Positions 1 through 12,066 of a stretch of 64,000 bases of DNA are shown piece after piece (the first letter of the stretch is position 1; each line of letters begins with the position of its first letter). The notes beneath the pieces were generated by a model. It was not told the DNA's origin. It did no database searches and was given only the letters and a program-made list of their open reading frames with translations. The stretch comes from Cercis canadensis (Eukaryota > Streptophyta > Magnoliopsida > Fabales > Fabaceae). The translations under genes were made by a program, and so were the position numbers. The stretch is taken from assembly GCA_003255065.1 (NCBI GenBank), contig QAOA01000773.1, positions 253,728 to 317,727 of the forward strand, read 5' to 3'.

Positions 1-404
1 TAGTTCAGAAAACTGTGCCTATAGGGTAAACCAGCTCTTTTTTCCCCTTCACAAAACTCTGCAAAAATGTATCTTTCTCTGTTTGCTAAACTCTCTTTAT
101 TAATATATCTTTCTACTGCTTTTATTTTATTTTATTTTTTTAATTAGCTTGTATCATCAGGTGGCCCCTCCAATGTAGCGATTTGGCTGTGTGTAGTCTG
201 TTTTACGCGGAAAAGCCATTCTTATGTGAGCCTTATTGGAGAATTTTGATTCTACCAAGTTGACTATGATTGTTTACGGCACAATTTCTTATCTGCAACG
301 TCAAGTGCCAGCATCTGTGTTTGACGTTTGCTTGAGAGAGAAACTCTCTGCCGCTGCCATCTCTGCTGCTGGCATTGAAGTTTGCCTCTTCTCCTTTTCC
401 TTTC
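1..404 (+). promoter_or_regulatory. Upstream and 5' UTR region of the PI4K-gamma gene
   Basis: This stretch holds no coding sequence that I can support. T-rich sequence before a TTAG near 147 could be the acceptor of a 5' UTR intron, which is common in this family, but no donor is in view. An open frame runs upstream of the first ATG and includes a TTG at 375. I treat that as untranslated because the first ATG, at 405, gives the expected N-terminus. Confidence 0.4.
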
Positions 405-2321
405 ATGTATCCTGATTTGGACACCTGTGTACATTCTGAGATGGCTGTTGCAACCTTTGGAGGACCTCCCAGAGAGTGTTGTGTGAATAAGAAAATGGAA
501 AGAACTCTTTCTGGGAGGAGACGTGTATTTGTGCAGACTGAAACTGGCTGTGTTTTGGGAATAGAGTTAGACAGAAGTGACAATGCCAGTACTGTAAAGA
601 AGAGATTACAACTTGCATTAAATGTCCCAACCGAGGAAAGCTCTCTTATATGTGGTGACATGGTCTTGAAAAATGATCTAAGCGTGGTTAGAAATGATTC
701 TCCACTTCTTCTCACAAGGAACTTCTTACACAGGAGCTCGTCCACCCCATGTCTTTCACCTACTGGTAGGGATCTTCAGCAGAGGGATAGAAGTGGACCA
801 ATTGAGATATTGGGTTGCTCAAATCAATTTGCTGGAACAAAACAACTGGTTAAGGATATTGTGAAGGCAATGAAAATTGGCATTGAACCAATCCCCGTTC
901 ATGGTGGATTAGGAGGTGCATATTATTTTAGAAACAGCCATGGTGAAAATGTTGCTATTGTGAAACCGACAGATGAGGAACCTTATGCACCAAACAACCC
1001 AAAAGGTTTTGTTGGCAAAGCTCTTGGGCAACCAGGATTGAAACGTTCTGTGCGGGTTGGGGAGACAGGTTTTAGAGAAGTTGCAGCTTACCTTCTTGAC
1101 CATGATCATTTTGCCAATGTACCTTCTACTGCCCTTGTGAAGGTAACACATTCTATTTTTAATGTTAATGATGGGGTAAATGGTAATATGCATCAAAACA
1201 GGAAGCAAATTAGCAAGATTGCATCACTACAGCAATTCATTTCTCATGATTTTGATGCGAGTGATCATGGAACTTCTAGTTTCCCTGTTGCTGCTGTTCA
1301 TAGCATAGGGATTTTAGATATACGAATTTTAAACACAGACAGACATGCAGGAAATCTTCTGGTCAGGAAGCTTGATGGGGTTGGTAGGTTTGGTGAGGTT
1401 GAGCTTGTTCCCATTGATCATGGCCTTTGCCTTCCTGAAAGCTTGGAAGATCCATATTTTGAATGGATCCATTGGCCGCAGGCATCAATTCCTTTCTCAG
1501 AGGATGAGCTGAAGTATATAAATCAGCTAGATCCATTCCGCGATGCAGAAATGCTTAGAATGGAGCTTCCTGTGATTCGAGAGGCATGCCTTCGGGTTTT
1601 AGTTCTCTGCACAATCTTCCTTAAGGAAGCAGCAGCCTTTGGTCTTTGTCTTGCTGAAATTGGGGACATGATGAGTAGAGAATTTCGGGGTCATGAGGAA
1701 GAGCCTAGTGAGCTTGAGCTTATATGTATTGAAGCAAAGAATTTGTTAGATCAGGAAGAATTTTCTTCTTTTGAGGCAGAAGTAGGAGACAAAAATGTGA
1801 TTCAGTTTCAGATAGACTGTGAGGATCAAGACTTGGACTATACTTCAAACATAGACAAAAAACTGAAAGTAATGACACCTTTCCAAGTTGGAGCAAAGGG
1901 TGGAAATGGCAGAAACCTACTCTCTAAACTAGAGGAAAGTGTGATGGAGGGCGAGGCAGAGAGTGAAGGGGAGGAGTTGCCCTTAAGTGCAGATGAATAT
2001 GCTGGCCTTGAGGGAAATTGGGCGCCTAATATGTCAAAGCTGTCAGTGTCTATGAGAAACACGAAAATTGAGAAGAGTTGGCAACACCAGGGTGTAAAGC
2101 AAAAGAGTGGTTATTTGGCTGGTACATCATCTGGAAACAGGAGTGTGAATGAGTTGCCTGCAAGTAGTAGTTTTGTGAAGCTGGCGGATATGGATGAAGA
2201 GAAGTGGAACCAGCTTCTTGAGAAATTCCAGACGTTGTTGAACCTGGCTTTTGTCAACCGAAAACAAGGGAAAGTGGGTCAGAGGCAGAGACAGAGGCTT
2301 GGAACTTCATGCCAGTTTTAG
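405..2321 (+). CDS. Phosphatidylinositol 4-kinase gamma, ubiquitin-like domain type (PI4Kg/UbDKg)
   Basis: Single-exon gene of 638 codons. An N-terminal ubiquitin-like domain covers about residues 38-105 (starting RRRVFVQTETGCVLG). The PI3/PI4-kinase-like domain covers about 165-440, with a Gly-rich segment (PVHGGLGGAYYF), the ATP-binding lysine in AIVKPTDEEP (K187), the catalytic DRHAGN (D312) and the metal-binding DHG (D338). An acidic, probably disordered tail follows. Arabidopsis members of this family have been reported to phosphorylate proteins and to bind ubiquitin-pathway partners, so lipid kinase activity should not be assumed. The start at 405 places 12 residues before MAVA, which matches the Arabidopsis relatives as I recall them. 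The last codons and the 3' UTR are repeated just downstream across an N (2307-2667), which is probably an assembly artefact and does not break the frame. Family assignment is firm; which paralogue it is remains uncertain. Confidence 0.95.
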   Translation: MYPDLDTCVHSEMAVATFGGPPRECCVNKKMERTLSGRRRVFVQTETGCVLGIELDRSDNASTVKKRLQLALNVPTEESSLICGDMVLKNDLSVVRNDSPLLLTRNFLHRSSSTPCLSPTGRDLQQRDRSGPIEILGCSNQFAGTKQLVKDIVKAMKIGIEPIPVHGGLGGAYYFRNSHGENVAIVKPTDEEPYAPNNPKGFVGKALGQPGLKRSVRVGETGFREVAAYLLDHDHFANVPSTALVKVTHSIFNVNDGVNGNMHQNRKQISKIASLQQFISHDFDASDHGTSSFPVAAVHSIGILDIRILNTDRHAGNLLVRKLDGVGRFGEVELVPIDHGLCLPESLEDPYFEWIHWPQASIPFSEDELKYINQLDPFRDAEMLRMELPVIREACLRVLVLCTIFLKEAAAFGLCLAEIGDMMSREFRGHEEEPSELELICIEAKNLLDQEEFSSFEAEVGDKNVIQFQIDCEDQDLDYTSNIDKKLKVMTPFQVGAKGGNGRNLLSKLEESVMEGEAESEGEELPLSADEYAGLEGNWAPNMSKLSVSMRNTKIEKSWQHQGVKQKSGYLAGTSSGNRSVNELPASSSFVKLADMDEEKWNQLLEKFQTLLNLAFVNRKQGKVGQRQRQRLGTSCQF

Positions 2322-2667
2322 AGGCAATATCAATATAAATATGGGAGATTTCAATAAATTTTAAAGACTTGTACGATGTGTCTCGTACGAGTCTGAAATA
2401 AATATAGGTAGATGCAGAGGAGGTGTTGACCAATAGGTACGAGACTATGTACTCGTTTGTTCTTTTTTTTTTTTTTTTTAAATATATNTCATGCCAGTTT
2501 TAGAGGCAATATCAATATAAATATGGGAGATTTCAATAAATTTTAAAGACTTGTACGATGTGTCTCGTGCGAGTCTGAAATAAATATAGGTAGATGCAGA
2601 GGAGGTGTTGACCAATAGGTACGAGACTATGTACTCGTTTGTTCTTTTTTTTTTTTTTTAAATATAT
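2307..2667. repeat. Direct repeat of the PI4K 3' end across an N at 2488
   Basis: Positions 2307-2487 and 2489-2667 are the same sequence except for one A/G difference and a T-run of 17 versus 15. They are separated only by an N. The repeat begins inside the final codons of the PI4K gene. This looks like two overlapping contig ends joined without merging. Confidence 0.85.
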
Positions 2668-4441
2668 ATATATATATATACATTTTCCACCTGTACTTTC
2701 ACTAGTTGTTATGTTGAATAAGTCAGGGGATGTGCGAAAATAAAATTGTCTTCATGTATATTAATGTTGTTGTAGTGAATCTCTAAACAATATTTCCAGT
2801 GTGCTATTCTTTTTCCGTTGCCTTCTTTTCATGCCTACTTACTCTAGGCATGGTGTTCTGTTTTCTAATTATCTACATAAAGTGCCTTTTGAAACCTCCA
2901 CCCCCTCCTCTCCCTTTTCTTCCTCTTCTTTTAACAGCCTCAGAGAAGATGCTGAAATAGGGTATTATCTATTCATCTGCAATGAGGTGTTTATGTGAAT
3001 TATCTGCGGTTGCATTGATCTGTGTATATTCGGATTCTGCAAGGAATTATTGGAAGATGACTTCTCTGTGTTATCTTCTGGTGATTCATAACCTTGTCTT
3101 TTTGTTTAATTTTTGAAAATTCTACCCAAGTATACTATACTCCGATAAAAACAAGAGTTGACTATAGAGTATTACTAATTTGATTATGTCTGTGTGGCAC
3201 ATAAAGATTAGATAATAAACTCATACATCATATACAAAGAAAAGAAAGCGCTAAAGAAACCTCGTTAATTTTTCATGCCTTCCTTCCTTCCATCCAATTT
3301 CTTTTTGTTGGGTGTATGCATTTGGGGGTTTGATTAACATTGAATGACTCAATATTTTAGGATTCTGTAACAGAATCAAAATGGGGCTTAGTCCCATGTG
3401 TCATCTGTGTTGTTATACAACTCTAATGAAATGCATCATAGAACAGGCCAAAAATTGTACGAGAATACATCCTTTACAGCTATTGCAACTCTTGTCTCTT
3501 TCAATAAAATTCAAATACCACTAGACGTGTATGGCCACGCAAAGGGACAAATAAAATTTGAGGTTCTAGATACGATGAATGGATAAAGTAAACTTGTTAC
3601 TTTCTCATCGTTGTCCGAGGCGGCATAGCCATACACAAAAAGTTGACAGCGATAATCATGTTTGATTATTATTTCATCCTTATCCCATTTAATATTATAT
3701 TTATTAGTCTTTAGATTATTAATTATACCATAAATCATTAAATTTAAAAAAAGATAATTATTCTTAAGTTTTAATACTTGAGAGAAAAGATCAAAACCAG
3801 TACTTTCAAAAGAAGTGTTTGTCATATAGAATGAAATGATTAAATTTAAAGAGAGACAATTATTCTTAAGTTTTGATATTTTAGAGAAAAGATTAAAAAA
3901 TTTTAAGGACAAGGGCGTAGAAAAAAAGGTGTTTGTCATACAGAATGCAATATCTCTTTTAATAAATTATTAAGTATAAAATATATGATTATTTTATAAA
4001 TAGATAGTTATCATACTTAAATTTAATAACTATATAATATTAAGAGAGTATTTTGATAATTTTCTATGAAGAGTACTTTTAGAACTTTTTGTTTTGATGA
4101 ATAATTGACTCCTGAAAACAATGTTCTGAGCTCATGGAAAGTTTGCTTTTCATCAATTTTTGTCTCGTCTTTCAAACGAATTCGTCTCGTTCTTCTCTAG
4201 ATTCAAAATTGTCGCGGGACAAATGGCGAATTGCCCTCCATGAGCTGAAAATCTAAAACTGCCGGCTGAACCAAAAAGAAAAAGAAACAAAAACAAAGAA
4301 AGAACCTACATTTGTAGAAAATTGAGACATCATTTTCCGTATTCTGCAGAAGTAGTTGATTCATTCAATCCCCTATACACTTCTTTTGTCTCCAGAGGAC
4401 TGCAAAAATATATGTTCTCCCAAAATATAAGTTAACTGTGT
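2668..4441. other. Intergenic region with a short tandem duplication
   Basis: I see no gene here. An AT microsatellite lies at about 2660-2681. Around 3736-3836 and 3837-3947 there are two diverged copies of a unit of about 105 bases, each running from an ATTAAATTTAAA-like start to GTGTTTGTCATA and AGAATG. The rest is AT-rich sequence between the converging ends of the PI4K and CRLK2 genes, so both 3' UTRs must end here. Confidence 0.5.
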
Positions 4442-7400
4442 TCATGCAGGCACAGCTACTCTCTGGTTGATGCTGGTTTTCCTACTTAACTCAACCTGTT
4501 GATCCTCTATTCGACTCAAAGCTCGAGATAAGTTACTAATACTCCTCCCTGCAAATGACATGGTATTTTCTTTCGCGAGGCGCCCTTGTTTTATCCTCAA
4601 TATACCCTGGGAAACCTCACCTATAGAGGGGCGTTTTTTAGGTGATTTGTGCAAGCATTTGTGTGCAACTTTGGCCAGCTGCCTCACTTCTTCAAGGTTG
4701 CATTTTCCCGCAAGTTGCTTGTCAAGAATCTCGTCCACACCATCATGATCCATTGCAGCCTAAGACAAAAAAGGAAATTAAACATAAATCAGAAGTATGT
4801 CTTACACGAAGAACAATTTCTTTTCCGATGCAAGGATAACTTACAAGGTTAATATATTCCATCAAATTTTGATGTGGGTGGATAGCAGTGATGAGCTCAA
4901 AAATGATAATGCCAAAACTGTAAATGTCACTCTTCATTGTGAACTTGTTTGAGGAGATGTACGCTGGGTCCATGTAGCCATATGTCCCTTTAAGGCCAGA
5001 ATTCCTGCCATCAAAGACCTCTTCCTTTGAGAGCCCAAAATCAGCAACCTACATAATCAGCAATTTGATGGTCACTAATGTCTGATTGAAAAGAAAAAAT
5101 AGATCATTGATATGATAAATTTCCAATGTATGCCATTCTCAAAGGATAGACAGGAAACATTGTTTCTTCATAACTGATCAACAATCCAAATATCAGGGAG
5201 TAAATTTACTGCATTCACAGTCACAATAATTTTGGTTATCCTAACTGTTTCCTTGAAGCTAACTCCAAAAATGTAACCATAACATAAAGAAGAAGGAAAT
5301 GCTTGGAGCATACAAGAAGGGCATATACTCCAACATATACAAAAACATAAAGGACTTTCAGTTTTGCAATGTCTTTATTAATTATTTAGTAGTAGGAAAC
5401 TACAATCTATTAGAAAGACTAATCCACTCCATCAGCTCATCGTTGAATCAAACAACTATGTTTTGTCTCCTTATTTCCATGTCAAAGTGAAGAGGAAGGA
5501 CGAAAGTGTGGGGGATAGAAAATATTAGTCATTGATGAAATCTCTAAAACAATTATTTGGAAACTCTTCCCTGATTACATGTTAATTCACAGATTTTTTG
5601 GATCAGATTACCAGGGAAAGACATTGTTGTTTTAATCTTATTTGCAAATTAAGTAAATGCATTGGAAATCTATCAAAAGCACTTGCAAAGAAAAGCTTAC
5701 CTTAGCTCTCATTGTGTGATCTAACAATATATTGCCAGATTTCAAATCACGATGTATGACTGGTGGAGCTGCCTGGTACATTTATGTTCATATTAACCAA
5801 ATGCATTTTCATATAAGAGAATATTAACCAAAGGCAATTTTGTATAAGATAAGTGAAAATATTTCAGTAAACATACTCCTTCGTGTAGGTACTCAATTCC
5901 ATGTGAAATATCAACAGCAATTTGTAGCCTATCATCCCAACTCAAATCCTGTTCTTCACCTAGATGCATGCAACAGTAGGAACTTTTCTCAATAGAGACA
6001 ACTTAATATCTAAAAGAACAAAAGGAAAATAATTAGAAAGAAAATCTTTTTACTCTAGTATATCCACTAGGGAACAAAAAAGGGGGAAATATAAGATATA
6101 TCTATCAAACATTGTGTGACAACTAACAAACATGGAAAGGAAGTAAGCTCTTCCAGTATATTCGATGACATTATCATGTAGGCCTCAACATGCAGCTGTC
6201 ACAATAAAAAAAATTCTCAAGATTAATATGAAAGAAACTTAAGCTTACCATACAGAAGCTTTTCTAAACTTCCATTGCTCATGAACTCATAAACAAGTAC
6301 GCGTTGTCCTTTATCTACACAATATCCTACCAAATTTACAAGATTCCGATGATGCAGTCTTCCAAGCAGAAGCACCTGTAACAGCATATTGTTAATTAAA
6401 GGCAATGTGGATAATCAAGACCTGGATGGTTCCTCCAGACTTATCATTCCGATTGAGGTATAACCGTCAAGCATGAAGTAATATTTGACTCAGAAGCACC
6501 ATGGTTTAATGTCTTTAAATTTAATCTATCTTAAAGAGTTTCTTGAACAAACTTAAGAGAAAAAAGGGTGAGAAAAAACAATAAAATAAAATCACAAAAA
6601 CTTATGGATTTTTTTTTGCAATATACTACATAAATCAGTACAGATCAAAAGAACTTTTTGTAATTGGAAACCTAATATCAAAGTAGTAGTTTACTCATAG
6701 CCTCACACCTCTGTTTGAAACTCTTTCTCCCCTTGTTTGGAATTGGAGGCAAGCACCTTCACAGCGACCACCTCTCCTGTAGGCATTGTAGCTTTATAAA
6801 CCACACCAAATGATCCTTGTCCCAAGACAGTTGTGAAATTTTGTGTAGCCTTTTGAATGTCTCTGGAATATGTAAAGTGTTAGATATATACCATTACAAA
6901 TATTAACATCTTTTTAACAGTTCTCTATCTGTGGTTGTCTTTGTTTATCCTTTACTTTTTTCTTCCCAATTAACATGCAACATAAATCACTTCTGCAAAG
7001 TATTTGCTCTTACATATAAGAAACTTCATTATGAAGACAAAAGAAACTCCAATTCCACCAATCAAACAATCAAGACATTTGGACATCAATAACTATACGC
7101 TTTACATTATATTGTTAGTTATCCAGAAAAAGAACATTTTGGAGAAATAGTAACATAATTAGTTATTAACACATGACACACTTATATCTAACCCAAAAGA
7201 TGAAAAGGAAAGAAAGAGTAAATATCATAGAAGTTAGAGGAAAGAAATATACTTGTATGAGTACTTAAGAATTCCTGATGCTGAAGCAAATCGATCTTTG
7301 TTTTGATGATTCCACCAAGAGAAATGGGAATTTTTCTGCGGATTTTCTGTCATCGAAGTGGTTATAGAACTTGTGATAGAGGCGCTAAAGTCAGTGCTCG

Positions 7401-7584
7401 TTCCTAATCCATTTGTGCGTATTGGAAGAGTTGTTAAACTTGAACTACGCTCATTCGCAAATGGGCTAAGACGAGCACGATTCTTGTACCATCTTATGCC
7501 AAAGAATAAGAGGCATGCTATCAAAAGTCCAAGGGCCACGCCAACAGTGACACCAATGATAGCTAAATCAGCTTGACGAACCAT
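4442..7584 (-). CDS. CRLK2: Calcium/calmodulin-regulated receptor-like kinase, CRLK2 type
   Basis: Seven coding exons on the minus strand: 7253-7584, 6709-6862, 6249-6375, 5877-5959, 5701-5772, 4845-5048 and 4442-4759. All junctions are GT-AG and in phase, giving 429 residues. The short N-terminus contains one membrane segment ([20 protein letters not shown], from about residue 6) and no large ectodomain. The kinase domain has GQGSFG (125-130), the lysine of VAVK (K146), HRDLKSGN (D241, an RD kinase) and DFG (259-261), with GYMDPAYIS in the activation segment. These motifs follow Arabidopsis CRLK2 closely. The related CRLK1 binds calmodulin and acts upstream of a MAP kinase cascade in cold signalling; the same role here is inference. 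The ATG at 7584 is chosen because [11 protein letters not shown] aligns with the CRLK2 start. A further ATG at 7621 is out of frame. Confidence 0.93.
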
Positions 7585-8640
7585 TCTTTGGTCTCTCTTG
7601 ACATTCAAACAAGGAAATCATCTTGCAGGAGACTAGTGCTAGAGAGGCTCAATGACACAAAGTTGATAAAATTTTATTAATTTTCAAACTTCATCCAGCC
7701 AGAATTGACATAATTGAACACTCAAAATAGTAAGCAATTAGATTTCCTGTCCACTAATTATTTGGTGGGTACCACCTCTCATGCCACAATATGGTGGAAA
7801 ATGTGTTATACAACCATGTTAGCTAAAAATGTAAAATGAAATTAAAACTTCATGCTCTCTCCAAGCATCTGCATTAAATGTATTACATAAGGAAAAAAGA
7901 TAACATCACACCTTAATTGTGACAGTGTAATCTTCAGAAATGAAAGCTAAATTTAAGAGAAACCATCAGAACTGAATCAATAGAAGAAGAGGCCAAAAAA
8001 TTGGCCACAACCCATTATGCATATTTGTATACAAACATCAAATGCTAAAATTTTCCCTGACATATACATCAAAAGAAAATATCAAACCTTTATAAAACAT
8101 GTAGCAAATCATATTATTCTTCTTTATGATTTACATAACAGCAATTGCATCAGGCATCAGGGTTTAGGAGACAGTCCACTGTTCACTAACTCCTCAACAG
8201 CAACTCAAACCATCTAGTAATTTCATTCATCACTCTGTATTACTTATTTATTTGTTGTTCAATAACCCATATACCAAAAGGATATCAATTTTCAACACAG
8301 TACCCCAAAAACTGACTCCTCTCAAAACAATGAAAGCTAACAAAAAAATTCGCCCAAAACAACACAACCCAAAATACTAAACAACCCACCAACCCAAATC
8401 AGAACAAAATAAACGAAACCCAGAATCAGTACCCTCTTCAGCATCAGAAAAAACCATATGGTGAACCAAAATGAAAATCCTCATACCTAATCAACAGAAC
8501 AACGTCCCCATAACGCGCAGATCAGCTTTTTCTGCAAAACCCAGAATCCGAGTCTGATTTTCTTATATCTTCTGGATGCATAGTCAATGACATGGACTTA
8601 GCAACGACCCAGTTGAAGGAAGAAGCTGTCAATGGAAACA
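7585..8640 (-). promoter_or_regulatory. 5' UTR and promoter region of the CRLK2-like gene
   Basis: On the minus strand this is the leader side of the kinase gene. An ATG at 7621 opens a 17-codon frame that ends 17 bases into the main coding sequence and would overlap its start if transcribed. Sequence around 8440-8600 reads like a UTR exon (mixed composition), but I cannot place its splice sites with confidence. Confidence 0.35.
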
Positions 8641-9617
8641 GGGTAATAAGTAACTCAAAAAAGAGGGAACAGTCCTAGTTGGAGGCTTTTGGAGCGGAAT
8701 GGAAATAAAAGAGAAACGCGGATTTGGTGGGTTTAAATGTTTAATGGGCAAGAATCAAGGAATAATTGTGCTAACTAAAGGCTTACGATATTAAATAAAA
8801 GCGTAAATGAAGCTACGGTGCTATGGGGTGTTGTGTGTGTGTGGCCCCCAATTGAAACTTAGGCTTATCCGCCTTCAATTTTTGCCTCTTAAAGCCTGCA
8901 TGAGTGCATGTTGTTAATGACTTAATCTTTGTTCTGTTTCATCTATTTAAAATTCTTTAATATATGCAAGTACACAAAGGCGAAAACAATCTTTCACCAT
9001 CTCATGAAGTCAAGTTTACAATAGTCATCGAAACAAATGAATTTTTTTTATTGCAAGCTATGTAATATGAAAATTTTATCCATTTTCAATGTCCAATTTT
9101 ATGATAGAATTTATGAGATTTTTATGATAAAATATCAAATATTTAATTATTAAAATATCTATCAAATAACTTATAGTTAAGCGATATTAAAATCGTTATA
9201 AATTTTGTGTTCGAATTTAGAATTATAGTTAAAATATTTAAAAAAATATTAAAATATTTTTAGAAGACAAACAAAATTAGATGTACATTGAAATTAGCCA
9301 TACATTTATTATTATGCATTTTACAACTATACACAATTATATACTTAACAAGACCAAATTTTTAAGTTTGAATGAGCTCACTTAGATTATTTTCTGTCTT
9401 ACTCAAATTCAGTTTTATCCAATGCGTAGTGTAAACTTGATGGTAAACATATTGTAATATAATAATCTCATTCTTATCGAGGAACATTTTGGTTGGGTGA
9501 AAAGAACTTGAATTCTTCAATTTTGTTTATGGCGGCTATAGCCTACATATGGCAGCCTAGTTAGGTGGGGTGGGATATTTTTTTCTAAAAGAAAAATGGA
9601 CATTGGTAATGTTTTGA
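8641..9617. other. AT-rich intergenic region with a possible SINE remnant
   Basis: I see no gene. Around 9168-9250 a tRNA-like B-box sequence (GTGTTCGAATTTA) is followed by an A-rich end. It resembles sequences near 19597 and 21781, so it may be a decayed SINE. Confidence 0.3.
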
Positions 9618-9618
9618 A

Positions 9619-10181
9619 GGGCTTGAGATGAATATTATAATTTAATAATAAAATTATATATTTATTATATTTTTTTAATTTAATTACTTTAATATTATAA
9701 TTTTAAAAGAATTAAAAATTAAAAAAACAAAGCCGAAAGGGTGGGAACCACTGAACCCACTAATAACTACGTAGCGTGTCCTCACCAGATGCGTTATGTA
9801 GCTACTGGCGTGTTCTGTATTTAATTTACTTCACGTTAGCTGTCACGTTAGAAATGGACAATACCATACTTTACTTTACTTAAATACTCTTGTCCAGTAC
9901 TTTACTTTACTTTACTTCATGCAACCTTTTTTCAAGATTTTCAGAGTCTTTTTTCAGGCTTTTCAAAGACAAGTAGGTGTAGTAAGCAAGGAGGATGGAA
10001 CACACTAGCTGATGCAAGGCGTGTTCAGTAGGAACACGCTGTGTGGCAGTTGGAGTGTCCAGTAGTCTCCACCTGTCTGAATTTTTTTTTTTTTTAAATT
10101 ATAATATTTAGATAATTAAGTTAGAAAGTGTGATATATATGTAATTTTGTTGTTAAATTGTAATATTCAGTTCAATGAGTC
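9619..10181. mobile_element. Decayed Mutator-type MITE, copy 1
   Basis: The ends form a long imperfect inverted repeat: GGCTTGAGATGAATATTATA on the left against the reverse complement of sequence ending TTCAATGAGTC on the right. Arms are about 90 bases, around a GC-richer core. The core contains the hyphenated palindrome GCGTGTTC-AGTAG-GAACACGC at 10019-10039. The same motif occurs in the two better-preserved elements at 37.3 and 53.4 kb. I found no clear target duplication, so the ends are approximate. Confidence 0.55.
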
Positions 10182-11574
10182 TACTCTTAAGATATAAGAG
10201 TATTTACATTATAAACTATATATATTTATATTCGAGAAGATTTATTTTTTTTAAAATAAAAAAATTTATTGAATAAAGTGTATTTAAATAACTATGAATA
10301 AAAAAAATAGGGGATAAATTTTAAAATTTTTATAAATTAACATGTATGTACTTTATTAAAATCTAATATTTTTGTTTATTTATTTATTAAGGATTATTGT
10401 TTACACTTTTACTCTATGCATCTTAACTTTAGAGATCCTAATTCACTATTAAAAAAGCAAACACCAGGTTGCAAACAAAGGGACATTTTAGGAAAATTGA
10501 ACCATAGTAAGGAATAGTGCACGGCAGGAACTTATGGGGAATAAAGATACAACTCGAACTCAAGCGTAATTTTGAGCAGCTTCTCGAACCTATCATTCAT
10601 TTTTTTTCAACTCAAGCGCAAAATTATCATTAACTTTGGGGAGTACATGTCAAACTATGGTTATTTGGACGAAAGTTTTTTTTTTTTTTTTAATATTTTT
10701 TTTATTTTTAATTTTATTTTGAGAATTTTTTTTTTTAATTTCCAAAACGAAAGAAAAAAGACTTATGAGTGTTTGCCACATGGGTGAAATGACCAAAACA
10801 CCATTCTACAATATGTGATTATTATTTTTATATATGTAATTACCATATATAAAATATGTTATTATCATATTTAAAATAAATATAAATAAAATAATTACAT
10901 AATATCAATAAGTGTTTTGATTATTTTTCACTCATGTAGCAAACACTCGATTGGAACTTTAACTCCCTTAGCATTTAAGTGTCTCTTCTCCTTGGTTGTA
11001 GAGCTTGGGAATAATTTTTTTTTTTAATTTTTGAAATTTGTTTCTATTTCTAAATTAATATTTAATTCAAAAATAATAAAATAACAATAATTGGGCTGAC
11101 CTGTTTAAAAGTAAGGCCCTTTAGAGTTGGGCTTTTTAGGTTGGTGGGTCCAATTTGATAATATTATTAAGAATAGAGGAGTGATACACTCTCATCTTTT
11201 TATATACTTCTTTTATACATACAAACTTTATTGGATTTTAGTATAATTGAAATCTAACTTTGCACCTATTTTAAACTCACATAAACTTATTTTATACCCT
11301 CCAGATTTTTCTACATAAACTATCATTCCTCTTCAAAATATATTTTTCATCCCCTTTTTTTTTAAGACATACTCATCCCATTTTTTATTTTTATTTTGAT
11401 TTTGATGGAGTAGACATCTCACTTTGTTTTTTTTTTTTTTTTTTTTTNATGTGAACACTTACATAATGCGATTTTTTTTTTGTTGGCTACTAAGAATGCA
11501 ATATGCTTTGGGAGCCTAATTTTGGGCCACGAGTATTTTGGACTATCGCTATGGTTTTAAAAGGATTTCATTGT
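10182..11574. other. AT-rich intergenic region
   Basis: Long A/T runs and no coding signal on either strand. A homopolymer-flanked N lies at 11448 and marks a contig join in a T run of more than 20. It has no duplicated flank. Confidence 0.5.
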
Positions 11575-11583
11575 AAAATAGAT

Positions 11584-11840
11584 CTTCACTCGCTTAGGGT
11601 TGGTCTAATGGTTAGGAAGTTCACTATTGATTTCTATGGTGTCTTATACTTGAGGCCTCATGAATACACTTTTTTTCTAATTCTTGGGAGAGAATCAAGT
11701 GTAAGTGTTGAGCGTAGTTCTCTTCATGATTCCCATGAATTAGTATTGGTATGCCTCATTGTTATCAAGAATGTCCTATGCCATGGTGATATGAGTTTAA
11801 GTGAACTCCTTTTTTCAATAGCAANAAAAAAAAAAAGTGA
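11584..11840 (+). mobile_element. tRNA-related SINE
   Basis: A promoter-like A box (TGGTCTAATGGTTAGG) is followed by a weaker B box (ACTTGAGGCC), and the element ends in an A run. The flanks share AAAATAGAT (11575-11583 and 11841-11849), which fits a target-site duplication. The A tail is interrupted by an N at 11825, so its length is unknown. The open frame across it is not a gene. Confidence 0.55.
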
Positions 11841-11971
11841 AAAATAGATATTTTCAACTTTCTATTTATACTTTATTTGCCTAATTTGAACTTAAAAGTC
11901 ACAAGTTAGCGCTATTGGAAATTTGGCCATTTTCCTATAATGGTAATCCCCTTGTTTATCTACTAAAGTTT

Positions 11972-12066
11972 TGTTTGTTTTGATAAAAATGATTCATGTA
12001 AATAAATTTTTGATCTAAAAATTAAAAATATTTTCTATAGAATCCATTTTTATCAAAACAAACTAT
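11972..12066. repeat. Small foldback repeat
   Basis: GTTTGTTTTGATAAAAATG at the left is repeated in inverted form at the right, so the 95 bases can fold into a hairpin. It may be a very short MITE. The sequence from here to 12812 is otherwise the upstream region of the GDSL gene. Confidence 0.5.

Noticed and set aside
3398..3939. Open frames of 62 and 142 codons
   Set aside because: Composition is AT-driven, the region includes a 105-base tandem duplication, and the products have no recognisable features.
11503..11847. A 114-codon open frame
   Set aside because: It runs across a SINE with recognisable A and B boxes and an A tail, and ends at an N. It resembles no protein family.
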